From Cloacibacterium normanense (GTDB lineage: Bacteria; Bacteroidota; Bacteroidia; Flavobacteriales; Weeksellaceae): DNA of 64,000 nucleotides. The stretch's first letter is position 1. Each line of letters begins with the position of its first letter. The stretch lies in contig NZ_PTPZ01000009.1 of assembly GCF_002943105.1 (NCBI RefSeq), positions 1 through 64,000 of the forward strand, given 5' to 3'. The notes below the pieces were generated by a model. That model ran no database searches and was not told the origin of the DNA. It saw only the letters and a list, made by a program, of their open reading frames with translations. This document shows, piece after piece, positions 7,694 to 15,534 of this stretch. Made by a program: the position numbers and the translations under genes.

Positions 7694-8053
7694 ATGAAAA
7701 GAACTTTATATTTTATATTATTTTCGGTAGGTTTATTAATGTTTTCGGGCGAAGCAAAAGCTCAACAAACATTAAGAGAGCCGCTTTCTGATTCTCAAAA
7801 ATCTGATGATGGAGTTTTAGTCGCTTATCCTAATCCTACAAGAGATTTTATCATTGTAAAAGCTAAAAACCCAATGCTAAAGGTAAAATCCGTAACTTTT
7901 TACTCTATTATCGGGACTCAAGTTTCAGAAACCATGGTAAACATGAACACCGCCGAAATTAGATTAGACAAACTGAAACCTGGCAAATATTTAATGAAAT
8001 ACACTTTGTCAGACAATACCCAAAAGGTAACGCAAGTGGTAAAACAGCAATAA
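7694..8053 (+). CDS. Small T9SS type A sorting-domain protein
   Basis: 119 residues. Residues 1-23 form a Sec signal peptide (hydrophobic run, then GEAKA before QQ). From about residue 42 to the end is a T9SS type A C-terminal domain, recognised by VAYPNPTRDFIIVKA, VTFYSIIGTQV and LKPGKYLMKYTLSDN...TQVVKQ. Only about 20 residues lie between signal and sorting domain, so there is almost no cargo. It should be exported by Sec, then routed through the T9SS to the cell surface, where the domain is usually cleaved. It may be a remnant of a longer protein or a genuine stand-alone sorting domain. Confidence 0.85.
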   Translation: MKRTLYFILFSVGLLMFSGEAKAQQTLREPLSDSQKSDDGVLVAYPNPTRDFIIVKAKNPMLKVKSVTFYSIIGTQVSETMVNMNTAEIRLDKLKPGKYLMKYTLSDNTQKVTQVVKQQ

Positions 8054-8075
8054 TTTTTTTTAATCATAAAAAAGA

Positions 8076-8100
8076 AAAACCATCGAAGTTCGATGGTTTT
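8076..8100. terminator. Bidirectional terminator between convergent genes
   Basis: Hairpin AAAACCATCGAA / TTCGATGGTTTT with a 1-nt centre and A/T tracts on both sides, between the T9SS protein (plus) and deoC (minus). Confidence 0.8.
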
Positions 8101-8123
8101 TTATTTTTGGAAATTTCTAAAGA

Positions 8124-8867
8124 TTAGTAACCTCCAGAAACTTCTTCGTTTTTTATTAATGCTTTTGCAGAAGATGTTCCTATTCTTTTTACGCCTAGGT
8201 TAATCATATATTCTGCTTCTTCTGGTGTTCTTACACCACCTGCAGCTTTTACAGGAAGTGAACCTGCGTTTTCTAGCATGATTTTAATTCCTTCTACAGT
8301 TGCTCCATTTGGTTTTCCGCCTTCTGTTTGGTAGAAACCTGTAGATGATTTCACAAATATTCTGTGTAAATCTTCTGTTTTGAAATTTTCTTCAGCCCAA
8401 GTTGAGATTTTTTTGGTAATATCTGCAATTTGCTCATCGGTAAGCGCTGCGATTTCTATAATCCATTTTGCGATTTTACCGTTATCTAAGCAAAGTTTTG
8501 TACAATCTACAAATTCTGATTTCACAGCATCTACTTCACCATTTTTGTACGCTTCATAATTGATTACGAAATCTAATTCATCTACTCCATCTTCGATTGC
8601 TTTTTGAGCTTCAGCTAATTTATGTTCTTTAGAATAAGTTCCTTCGTGGAAACCGATTACAGTACCGATTACTACGTTAGAATTTTGCTCTGTAAGGAAT
8701 TGCTTCATTTTTTTAACGTAATCAGGTCTTATCATTACTGCAAAAATGTCATTTTCGATGGCTTCTTTGGCAAGATTAATTACCGTTTCTAGCGTTTGTT
8801 CTTCGGTAAGACCAGATTGAGCTGGAGTTTTTAGATAAGTAGAATCTAAATAAGTGTTGATTTTCAT
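8124..8867 (-). CDS. deoC: Deoxyribose-phosphate aldolase
   Basis: 247 residues. Cleaves 2-deoxyribose 5-phosphate to glyceraldehyde 3-phosphate and acetaldehyde in deoxynucleoside catabolism. Motifs: an N-terminal LDSTYLK stretch, GTVIGFHEGT, ELDFVINYEAYKNGE, KWIIEIAALT, then FVKSSTGF with the Schiff-base lysine (about 173), VKAAGGVRTPEEA and IGTSSA. The protein ends SGGY; a conserved C-terminal tyrosine is catalytic in characterised aldolases. It lies 4 bases after an Lrp/AsnC regulator gene and is co-transcribed with it. Confidence 0.93.
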   Translation of the reverse strand: MKINTYLDSTYLKTPAQSGLTEEQTLETVINLAKEAIENDIFAVMIRPDYVKKMKQFLTEQNSNVVIGTVIGFHEGTYSKEHKLAEAQKAIEDGVDELDFVINYEAYKNGEVDAVKSEFVDCTKLCLDNGKIAKWIIEIAALTDEQIADITKKISTWAEENFKTEDLHRIFVKSSTGFYQTEGGKPNGATVEGIKIMLENAGSLPVKAAGGVRTPEEAEYMINLGVKRIGTSSAKALIKNEEVSGGY

Positions 8868-8871
8868 AATG

Positions 8872-9342
8872 TTACACTTTTAATTGTCTGTTAATACTTT
8901 GCTCCAAAGATATGAAAGTTTCTGTTCTTGTGACGCCTTTTAGCTTCTGTATTTTGCTTAAAATTTGCATGAGATGATCATTATCAATACAAAGTACTTT
9001 AAGGAAAACCGTCCAGTTTCCTGTAGTATAATGAGCTTCTACGATTTCATTAATTTCGTTCAGAGATTTAATCAGTTCTTGGAAATGACTTGGTTGATCC
9101 ATGTAAACGCCGATGTAAGAAACTACTTTGTAACCTATTTTTCTTGGATTAAGAAAAGATACAGAATTTTCTATTACGCCTGCGGTTTCTAGTTTTTTTA
9201 TTCTCTGATGTACAGCAGTGGTAGAAATACCAATGTTTTTAGAAATTTGAGCCAAAGATGTTTTGGCATTGTCCATGAGCATATAGATTATTTTTTTATC
9301 TATTGCATCTAGCTTGTAACCTACTTCTGTAACGCTTTTCAT
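8872..9342 (-). CDS. Lrp/AsnC family transcriptional regulator
   Basis: 156 residues. Winged helix-turn-helix at about 10-60 (LDAIDKKIIYMLMDNAKTSLAQISKNIGISTTAVHQRIKKLETAGVI split over helix, turn and recognition helix), then an AsnC-type ligand-binding ferredoxin fold (about 70-150) with YIGVYMD, VEAHYTTGNWTVFLKVLC and a C-terminal ISLE strand. Such proteins respond to amino acids. It sits directly upstream of deoC and 7 bases after the endonuclease-family gene, so the three form an operon. Its target is unknown. Confidence 0.9.
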   Translation of the reverse strand: MKSVTEVGYKLDAIDKKIIYMLMDNAKTSLAQISKNIGISTTAVHQRIKKLETAGVIENSVSFLNPRKIGYKVVSYIGVYMDQPSHFQELIKSLNEINEIVEAHYTTGNWTVFLKVLCIDNDHLMQILSKIQKLKGVTRTETFISLEQSINRQLKV

Positions 9343-9349
9343 TTTTAAT

Positions 9350-10306
9350 TTAATTGTCTTTTGTTTCTAAAATTGTATAAACGGGATAATGATCGCTATA
9401 CCCACCAAGATATCTGGTTCCTGCAAAAGTTCTAAAAGGTCTTCCTTTAAACTTTTTGTCCCAATTACTTAATTTTTCTGAATTAAAGACTACAGCACTT
9501 TTAAATGCTAATGAAGAAATAGGCAAAAAGAAATGATTAGAAAATAGAATCTGATCGAACAACAGTCCTTGATTGTAGTGAAACGTAGAATAGATTTTAT
9601 TATTGTATAATTCTATGTATGGATTCACTAAGATTTTATCAACTCCATTGTCATATAATAAATTATTTAGATTTTCTTCAATCGGGTCATCGTTAAAATC
9701 TCCACAAATTATTACGGGTTCTTCTTTTTCTAATAATGTAAGAACTCTTTCTTTAATTGAATGAAGAATGTAATCTCTTTTGGGTTTGTTTACATCTTTT
9801 TCTCTTTTTGAAGGAAGATGTGCCACAAAAACATTTAGCAATTCATCATTGTATTTCAATTTACAAAAAAGAACATCTCTGGTTGTATCATAATACTCAT
9901 CTTGCTCTTCATTCACTCCTTCGAAAATAAAAGAAATGGCTTCAGAATCTACTAATTCTATTTTTCTCTTATCATACAGAAGCGCTGTATCTACGCCTCT
10001 TTCATCTAAAGAATTATAATGAACAAAATCATAATTTTGAAGGGGCTCTTGTTGAATCAAGTCTTGTAAAACCTCTTCATTATTCACTTCACATAAACCT
10101 ACAATCATCGGAAGCACCTCTTCTTTTTCTTCGATTAGCCTAAAAACATTGGCAATTTTTCGAAGTTTATTCTGATACTTTCTTTCGTCCCAATTCCTTA
10201 ATCCAGAAATGGTAGGATCTAAAAAATGTGTTGGTTTAGGGTCTGGAGAAAACAAGTTTTCTACATTATAGAACATGACAAGTTCTTTTTTCAAAAAATT
10301 CTCCAT
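9350..10306 (-). CDS. Endonuclease/exonuclease/phosphatase family protein
   Basis: 318 residues with no signal peptide. Metal-dependent phosphodiesterase fold: FYNVENLF near the N-terminus (about 12-19), GLCEVNN with the metal glutamate (about 70), RGVDTALLYDK, VFVAHLPSKREKDV, ICGDFNDDP (about 200-208) and the C-terminal GYSDHYPV histidine. The substrate could be nucleic acid or a small phosphodiester; the sequence does not decide. First gene of the Lrp-deoC operon; a TAAATTTA box lies upstream. Confidence 0.85.
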   Translation of the reverse strand: MENFLKKELVMFYNVENLFSPDPKPTHFLDPTISGLRNWDERKYQNKLRKIANVFRLIEEKEEVLPMIVGLCEVNNEEVLQDLIQQEPLQNYDFVHYNSLDERGVDTALLYDKRKIELVDSEAISFIFEGVNEEQDEYYDTTRDVLFCKLKYNDELLNVFVAHLPSKREKDVNKPKRDYILHSIKERVLTLLEKEEPVIICGDFNDDPIEENLNNLLYDNGVDKILVNPYIELYNNKIYSTFHYNQGLLFDQILFSNHFFLPISSLAFKSAVVFNSEKLSNWDKKFKGRPFRTFAGTRYLGGYSDHYPVYTILETKDN

Positions 10307-10359
10307 AGCCTTGCCTCAATTTTTCGGATTGTAAATTTAGTAAAAATAATTTATTATGA

Positions 10360-11040
10360 TTAGAAATCTTTTAATAAATCTGGTCTTTTCTGCTGTGTAA
10401 TTTCTATTGCTTTCTGATGTCTCCATTCTTCAATTTTCCCAAAATTACCGCTTAAAAGTATTTCTGGAACTCGCATTCCTTTGTAAACCTCTGGTTTGGT
10501 ATAAATAGGCGGAGAAAGCAAATCATCTTGAAAACTATCCGTCAAAGCAGATTGTTCATCATTTAAAACGCCTGGCAAAAGACGAATAATCGCATCAGCA
10601 AGTACACAAGCTGCCAGTTCGCCACCAGTTAGCACAAAATCACCAATCGAAATCTCTCTGGTAATGTGTAAATCTCTAATTCTTTGGTCTATTCCTTTGT
10701 AATGACCACAAAGCAGAATTAAATTTTTCTTCAGCGAGTAAGAATTCGCTATTTTTTGGTTAAAAGTTTCTCCATCTGGAGTTAAGTAAATAACATCATC
10801 ATACTCTCTCTCAGCTTTTAACTGAGAAATACATAAATCTAATGGTTCACACATCATCACCATTCCAGCGCCACCACCATAAACTGTATCATCTATTTGA
10901 CGATGTTTGTTAAATGCAAAATCACGAACATTATGAAAATGAACTTCTGCCAAACCTTTTTCCATTGCTCTTTTCAAGATGGAAGTTTTGAAAGGACTTT
11001 CTAATAAATCAGGAACTGCACTTATAATATCTATTCTCAT
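10360..11040 (-). CDS. trmD: tRNA (guanine-37-N1)-methyltransferase
   Basis: 226 residues. Methylates G37 next to the anticodon using S-adenosylmethionine. Shows the SPOUT trefoil-knot motifs [15 protein letters not shown] (about 53-67), [15 protein letters not shown] (about 111-125) and [19 protein letters not shown] (about 130-148), and the C-terminal [22 protein letters not shown]. The ATG overlaps the stop of the NADH dehydrogenase gene (ATGA), so the two are translationally coupled. Confidence 0.96.
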   Translation of the reverse strand: MRIDIISAVPDLLESPFKTSILKRAMEKGLAEVHFHNVRDFAFNKHRQIDDTVYGGGAGMVMMCEPLDLCISQLKAEREYDDVIYLTPDGETFNQKIANSYSLKKNLILLCGHYKGIDQRIRDLHITREISIGDFVLTGGELAACVLADAIIRLLPGVLNDEQSALTDSFQDDLLSPPIYTKPEVYKGMRVPEILLSGNFGKIEEWRHQKAIEITQQKRPDLLKDF

Positions 11041-12302
11041 TGTTCGGTTTTATTTTTTTTATTTGGGATGATGATTAAGCGAAGCGAAGAATCTCTATTA
11101 ATGTAACTCCACATCCAATTGAAGAAAATGGCGAGTTTATTTCTTACACTTAAAATCAACATTAAATGAAGAAACATCCAAAAATACCACGCAAAAATCC
11201 CTTGAAATTTAAATTTTGGCAAATCTACTACTGCTCTATGCTTCCCAATGGTTGCCATGCTTCCTTTGTCATCATATTCGTAAGGTTGCCATTCATTCTC
11301 TGATTTTTTCAAGAAATTTTTAGCCAAATTTTTTCCTTGATTAATCGCTACATTCGCCACTTGAGGATGACCATTTGGATATTTTGGGGTTTCCATGTAG
11401 GCAATATCTCCTATCGCATAAATATCATCAAATCCTACTATTTTATTATATCGGTCTACGATGTACCTATTGTTTTTAATGGAATTTTCGGTTAATCCTT
11501 CAATAATATTCCCAGTTACACCTGCTGCCCAAATCACATTATTGCTCGGAATGATATTCCCAGAACTTAGATAAACTCTATCACCATCATAATCTGTCAC
11601 CCTATCGTTTGAGATAAATCTCACGCCCAAATCTTTCAAATATTTTTCTGATTTTCCTTGAGATTCTTCGCTCATTACCGCCAAAGGTTTTTCGGTAGAA
11701 CTCACCAAAATAATTTCTAAATCATCAAAATTCATTCTAGGATAATCTCTCGGCAAGATTTCTCTTTTCATTTCGGCAAAAGCACCAGCCAATTCCACAC
11801 CAGTTGGTCCGGAACCTACGATTACGATGTTCCAATTGCCATCATCACTTCTGCTTTTTTCAATAATTAATTTTTCGAAAGTAAGCAAAACATGGTTTCT
11901 TATAGAAATCGCTTCCTGAGTATTTTTCATCCCAAAAGCCAGATTTTCCATTTTTTGATTTCCAAAGAAATTCGTTTTACAGCCAGTTGCAATCACCAAT
12001 TTATCATAGTGAAAAACATGGTCTTCTGTAATAATTTTATTTTCCGAAGGAATAATCTGTTTCACTTCCGTCATTCTAAATTGAATATTTTTAGAACGCT
12101 GAAAAATCTTTCTAAACGGAAACGAAATATTAGAAGGCTCAATTCTTCCGCAAGCTACTTGATAAAATAACGGTTGAAACATATGATGATTCGCTTTGTC
12201 AATCATCACCAATTTCTTGGTACGATTGCCATTAAGTTTTTTAGCGAATTGCAATCCTGCAAAACCACCACCGATGACGATTATTTTATCTCTAATTTCC
12301 AT
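11037..12302 (-). CDS. ndh: Type II NADH dehydrogenase (NDH-2)
   Basis: 421 residues. Single-subunit flavoprotein passing electrons from NADH to quinone without pumping protons. FAD Rossmann motif [12 protein letters not shown] (about 8-19), NAD Rossmann motif [18 protein letters not shown] (about 161-178), second FAD motif [12 protein letters not shown], and [11 protein letters not shown] near the quinone site. A hydrophobic C-terminal stretch ([15 protein letters not shown], about 375-390) would anchor it to the membrane. Its stop overlaps trmD. TAATTTTG promoter box at 12313-12320. Confidence 0.9.
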   Translation of the reverse strand: MEIRDKIIVIGGGFAGLQFAKKLNGNRTKKLVMIDKANHHMFQPLFYQVACGRIEPSNISFPFRKIFQRSKNIQFRMTEVKQIIPSENKIITEDHVFHYDKLVIATGCKTNFFGNQKMENLAFGMKNTQEAISIRNHVLLTFEKLIIEKSRSDDGNWNIVIVGSGPTGVELAGAFAEMKREILPRDYPRMNFDDLEIILVSSTEKPLAVMSEESQGKSEKYLKDLGVRFISNDRVTDYDGDRVYLSSGNIIPSNNVIWAAGVTGNIIEGLTENSIKNNRYIVDRYNKIVGFDDIYAIGDIAYMETPKYPNGHPQVANVAINQGKNLAKNFLKKSENEWQPYEYDDKGSMATIGKHRAVVDLPKFKFQGIFAWYFWMFLHLMLILSVRNKLAIFFNWMWSYINRDSSLRLIIIPNKKNKTEQ

Positions 12303-12312
12303 AAGATTCTGG

Positions 12313-12351
12313 CAAAATTACTGAATTTATTTTCTAAAAATTTTACTTTTG
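12313..12351. promoter_or_regulatory. Overlapping divergent promoters of ndh and the GH25 gene
   Basis: Minus-strand TAATTTTG (12313-12320) serves ndh; plus-strand TACTTTTG (12344-12351) serves the muramidase gene, whose ATG starts 9 bases later. The -33 region of each falls near the -7 box of the other, so the two are likely mutually exclusive. Confidence 0.55.
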
Positions 12352-12359
12352 CAAAACTT

Positions 12360-13223
12360 ATGTCAAAAACCAATCCAAAAGCCACCAAAAGAAAAAAAAT
12401 CCATAAAACCAGACGAAAAAATTATCTTTTTCGCAGATATATTTTGTTGGCTATTTTAGGATTAACCTTGCTAGGAACTGGGCTTTACCTCAGAGACAAA
12501 GTGGCATTTTATTACGCCATGTATTTTGAGAAATTTGTACATAAAAATTTAAAAAATTCGGAAGAAGAAACCGCAAGAATCAATAAAATCGTCACTGAAT
12601 ATAATGACAAAATTTTCGGTTTCGATATTTCTCATTATCAGCACAAACGAGACATAAAATGGGACAGCCTTACCATTGCCAATGGTTCAATACCATTAGA
12701 ATTTGTAATTATGAGGGCGACTATGGGAAATCGAAAAAAAGATAAACATTTTGATGATTTTTGGGAATTAGCCAAAGAAAATAATCTTACAAGAGGTGCT
12801 TATCATTTTTATCGTGCAGACGAAGACCCTATTTTACAAGCTAATAATTTCTTAGAAAGTGTACATTTAGAAAGCGGAGATTTACGACCTGTTTTAGACA
12901 TCGAAAGAATTCCCAGAAGAAAATCTAAGGAAAAATTGATAGAAGACTTGAAGGTTTGGTGTAAAATTATAGAAGAAAAATATTGTGAAAAGCCAATTAT
13001 CTATACTTATTACCATTACTACAAAGATTATTTGCGTGGCGAGTTTGACGATTATCCACTTTGGCTAGCCAACTACAATGATGTTTTAGTTCCGTCGGAA
13101 GAAGACTCATGGAAAATGTGGCAATTCACGGAAAAAGGCATTGTAAAAGGAATTAATGTAAAAGTTGACCTTAATATTTATAATGGAAATTCTTGGAGTT
13201 TCAGCGAATTAAAACTTGATTAA
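12360..13223 (+). CDS. Membrane-anchored GH25 muramidase (lysozyme)
   Basis: 287 residues from the ATG at 12360. The frame stays open further upstream, but that part overlaps ndh on the other strand and precedes the promoter box. A basic N-terminus (1-26) and one membrane helix (about 27-44) are followed by a GH25 domain with FDISHYQ (88-94), IMRATMG, GAYHFYR (146-152) and PVLDIE (177-182), which hold the catalytic aspartate and glutamate of the family. It should cleave the MurNAc-GlcNAc bond of peptidoglycan while facing the periplasm. HopJ-family gene follows after 11 bases. Confidence 0.85.
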   Translation: MSKTNPKATKRKKIHKTRRKNYLFRRYILLAILGLTLLGTGLYLRDKVAFYYAMYFEKFVHKNLKNSEEETARINKIVTEYNDKIFGFDISHYQHKRDIKWDSLTIANGSIPLEFVIMRATMGNRKKDKHFDDFWELAKENNLTRGAYHFYRADEDPILQANNFLESVHLESGDLRPVLDIERIPRRKSKEKLIEDLKVWCKIIEEKYCEKPIIYTYYHYYKDYLRGEFDDYPLWLANYNDVLVPSEEDSWKMWQFTEKGIVKGINVKVDLNIYNGNSWSFSELKLD

Positions 13224-13234
13224 AGAAAAATAAA

Positions 13235-13567
13235 ATGATAGTAGAACAATTAAAAAACACACCAGAAGAATTGGTTTTCAGCAACGTAATTGCTTATATA
13301 GATGAATATTACGAATTCACACCCTCTAAATTCACCAATGGAAATACGGTAAATGAAGCCAATCAAAATAATGGCTCTTGCAAAGTTTTCAGTTTTGCCA
13401 AAATCAACCAACTTTCTCCAGAAGAGACGCTTTTATTATTTAGCGAGTTTTACAGAGAAGACGTTTTGAAAAATCCAGAAGGAACAGACCATCAAAATAT
13501 CAGAAATTTCATGAAATTTGGCTGGGAAGGAATTGTTTTCGAAGGAGAAGCTTTGAAGAAAAAATAA
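13235..13567 (+). CDS. HopJ-family protein (PF08888 type)
   Basis: 110 residues. Matches the conserved pattern FTNGNTVNEANQNNGSCKVF (about 38-57), then LFSEFYREDVLKNPEGTDHQNIRNFMKFGWEGIVF (split about 70-104). The family is named after a Pseudomonas type III effector but is common in free-living bacteria with no type III system, and none is seen here. Its biochemical role is unknown. It lies 11 bases after the muramidase gene on the same strand. Confidence 0.8.
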   Translation: MIVEQLKNTPEELVFSNVIAYIDEYYEFTPSKFTNGNTVNEANQNNGSCKVFSFAKINQLSPEETLLLFSEFYREDVLKNPEGTDHQNIRNFMKFGWEGIVFEGEALKKK

Positions 13568-13647
13568 ATCTTTTCACAATAAAATTTATTCCCATTTCAT
13601 TTTTTGTACTTTCGCAATCTCAACCTTAACCTTTTCCTCAACCTAAC

Positions 13648-15534
13648 ATGAACTACGTTTCCGCAGAAAATCTGACCAAATCTTATTGCATCAAAACGCT
13701 TTTTAAAAATATTTCTTTCCATATCAATGAAGGAGACAAAATTGCGATTGTCGCCAAAAACGGCACTGGAAAATCTACGCTTTTGAAAATCCTTTTAGGA
13801 AAAGAAATTGCAGATTCTGGCGAAGTAGTGATTAATAAAGATGTTCAGGTAGTTTTGTTCGACCAAGAAATTGAGTTTGACTCTCAACTTTCTGTGGAAG
13901 AATTTATGATGACACTCGATTCTAAGCCTATTCAAGCGCTTAAAAATTATCACAAATCGCTTCATTCTACTGACCAAAAATTCATAGAAAAAGCTTTGGC
14001 AGAAATGGAAATTCACAAAGCTTGGGATTTAGAAACCGAAATGAAACAAATTCTTTCGCAACTAAAAATCACCAATTTAGAGGCGAAGATGGGCACACTT
14101 TCTGGAGGACAAATCAAAAGAGTTGCCCTTGCAAAACTCCTTACCGAAACCAGAGCAGAACACAGACACGTCTTGCTGATTATGGACGAACCTACCAATC
14201 ACTTAGACGTAGAAATGGTAGAATGGTTAGAAAATTACCTTTCTAAAACCATGATTACGTTGCTTTTGGTAACGCACGACCGTTATTTTCTGGATTCAGT
14301 TTGCGACACGGTTTGGGAAATGGAAGACCAAAATCTCTATGTTCATAACGGAAGTTATGCGACTTATCTGGAAAACAAGATGATTCGTGAAGATAATCTG
14401 AACGCTACGATTGACAAAGCCAACAATCTTTACCGAAAAGAATTAGAATGGATGCGCCGTCAACCAAAAGCGAGAACCACCAAATCAAAATCTAGAATTG
14501 ATGCGTTCTACGACACCGAAAAAGTAGCAAAAACCAATACCAAAAAGCAATCTCTGGAACTCGATTTTGAAATGAAAAGATTGGGAAAAAAGATTTTGGA
14601 GCTCAAAAATATCAATAAAAGTTATGGAGATTTGGTTTTGCTCAAAGATTTTTCATATTCATTTCAGCGAGGCGAAAAAGTAGGAATTGTAGGAAAAAAT
14701 GGAGCAGGAAAATCTACACTTCTCAATATTATTCAAGGTTTAGAGCCCAAAAATTCTGGCGAAATAGAAACAGGAGAAACCATCAAATTTGGGTATTTTT
14801 CGCAAAAAGGTTTGCAATATAACGAGGAAGAAAGAGTAATAGATTTCATCAAAAATATTTCTGAAAATTTCCCTTTAGCCAACGGAAGAACCATTTCTGC
14901 ATCGCAGTTTTTAAGAATTTTCTTATTTGACGACCAAACGCAATATTCGCCGATTTCTAAACTTTCTGGCGGAGAAAAACGAAGATTACACTTAATGTAT
15001 GTGTTGTATCAAAATCCTAACTTTTTGATTTTTGATGAACCTACCAATGATTTAGACTTGCCAACATTGACGGTTTTAGAAAACTTTTTACAGAATTTCG
15101 CAGGTTGTCTCATCATCGTTTCTCACGACCGTTATTTTATGGATAGAATTGTAGACCATGTTTTGGCGTTTGAAGGTGATGGAAAAATCAAAGATTTTGT
15201 TGGGAATTTTTCGGAATTTAGAGAATGGAAAAAGACTGAAATCGGAAGTCCAAAGTCTGACACTTCGACTCCGCTCAGTGTGACAAACCAACAACCAACA
15301 ACCAACAACCAGCAACCAAAAAAGAAACTCTCTTTCAAAGAACAGCGCGAACTCGAAACGATAGAAAAAGAAATGCCAGAATTAGAGAAAAAACGTTCTG
15401 AAATTCTAGAAAAACTAAATAATGAAGCTGATTATGAGAAAATCGCAACACTTTCTGCTGAGTTGGAAAAAGTTTCCGAAAAACTAGAAGAATACGAGAT
15501 GCGTTGGCTAGAATTACAGGAAATTCTAAATTAA
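13648..15534 (+). CDS. uup: ABC-F family ATPase, Uup type
   Basis: 628 residues, no membrane helices. Two ABC cassettes: Walker A AKNGTGKST (36-44), signature LSGGQIKR, Walker B LLIMDEPTNHLD; then GKNGAGKST (about 348), LSGGEKRR and FLIFDEPTNDLD. A lysine/arginine-rich linker lies between them and a coiled coil (about 565-628) at the C-terminus, the Uup layout. ABC-F proteins act on ribosomes or DNA branch structures. Residues about 532-558, between cassette 2 and the coiled coil, are encoded by repetitive DNA (15241-15322). The gene converges with the helicase gene, with a 4-base overlap. Confidence 0.88.
   Translation: MNYVSAENLTKSYCIKTLFKNISFHINEGDKIAIVAKNGTGKSTLLKILLGKEIADSGEVVINKDVQVVLFDQEIEFDSQLSVEEFMMTLDSKPIQALKNYHKSLHSTDQKFIEKALAEMEIHKAWDLETEMKQILSQLKITNLEAKMGTLSGGQIKRVALAKLLTETRAEHRHVLLIMDEPTNHLDVEMVEWLENYLSKTMITLLLVTHDRYFLDSVCDTVWEMEDQNLYVHNGSYATYLENKMIREDNLNATIDKANNLYRKELEWMRRQPKARTTKSKSRIDAFYDTEKVAKTNTKKQSLELDFEMKRLGKKILELKNINKSYGDLVLLKDFSYSFQRGEKVGIVGKNGAGKSTLLNIIQGLEPKNSGEIETGETIKFGYFSQKGLQYNEEERVIDFIKNISENFPLANGRTISASQFLRIFLFDDQTQYSPISKLSGGEKRRLHLMYVLYQNPNFLIFDEPTNDLDLPTLTVLENFLQNFAGCLIIVSHDRYFMDRIVDHVLAFEGDGKIKDFVGNFSEFREWKKTEIGSPKSDTSTPLSVTNQQPTTNNQQPKKKLSFKEQRELETIEKEMPELEKKRSEILEKLNNEADYEKIATLSAELEKVSEKLEEYEMRWLELQEILN
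15241..15322 (+). repeat. Composite repeat inside the ABC-F gene (array C)
   Basis: Three heptamers (ATCGGAA, GTCCAAA, GTCTGAC), a 27-nt block built around CTTCGACTCCGCTCAGTG (15259-15285), then CCAACAA three times, CCAGCAA and a degenerate unit (15288-15322). Similar CTTCGACTCCGCTCAGTG blocks are, as far as I recall, frequent between genes in Bacteroidota. Here the block is translated in frame as a Ser/Thr/Asn/Gln/Pro-rich linker. Confidence 0.75.

Noticed and set aside
12174-12359. N-terminal extension of the GH25 muramidase frame
   Set aside because: It overlaps ndh on the opposite strand, lies upstream of the promoter box, and has no conserved content; ATG at 12360 is preferred.
13235-13567. 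HopJ name taken as evidence for a type III secretion system
   Set aside because: No secretion apparatus genes are present, and the family is widespread in bacteria without such systems.
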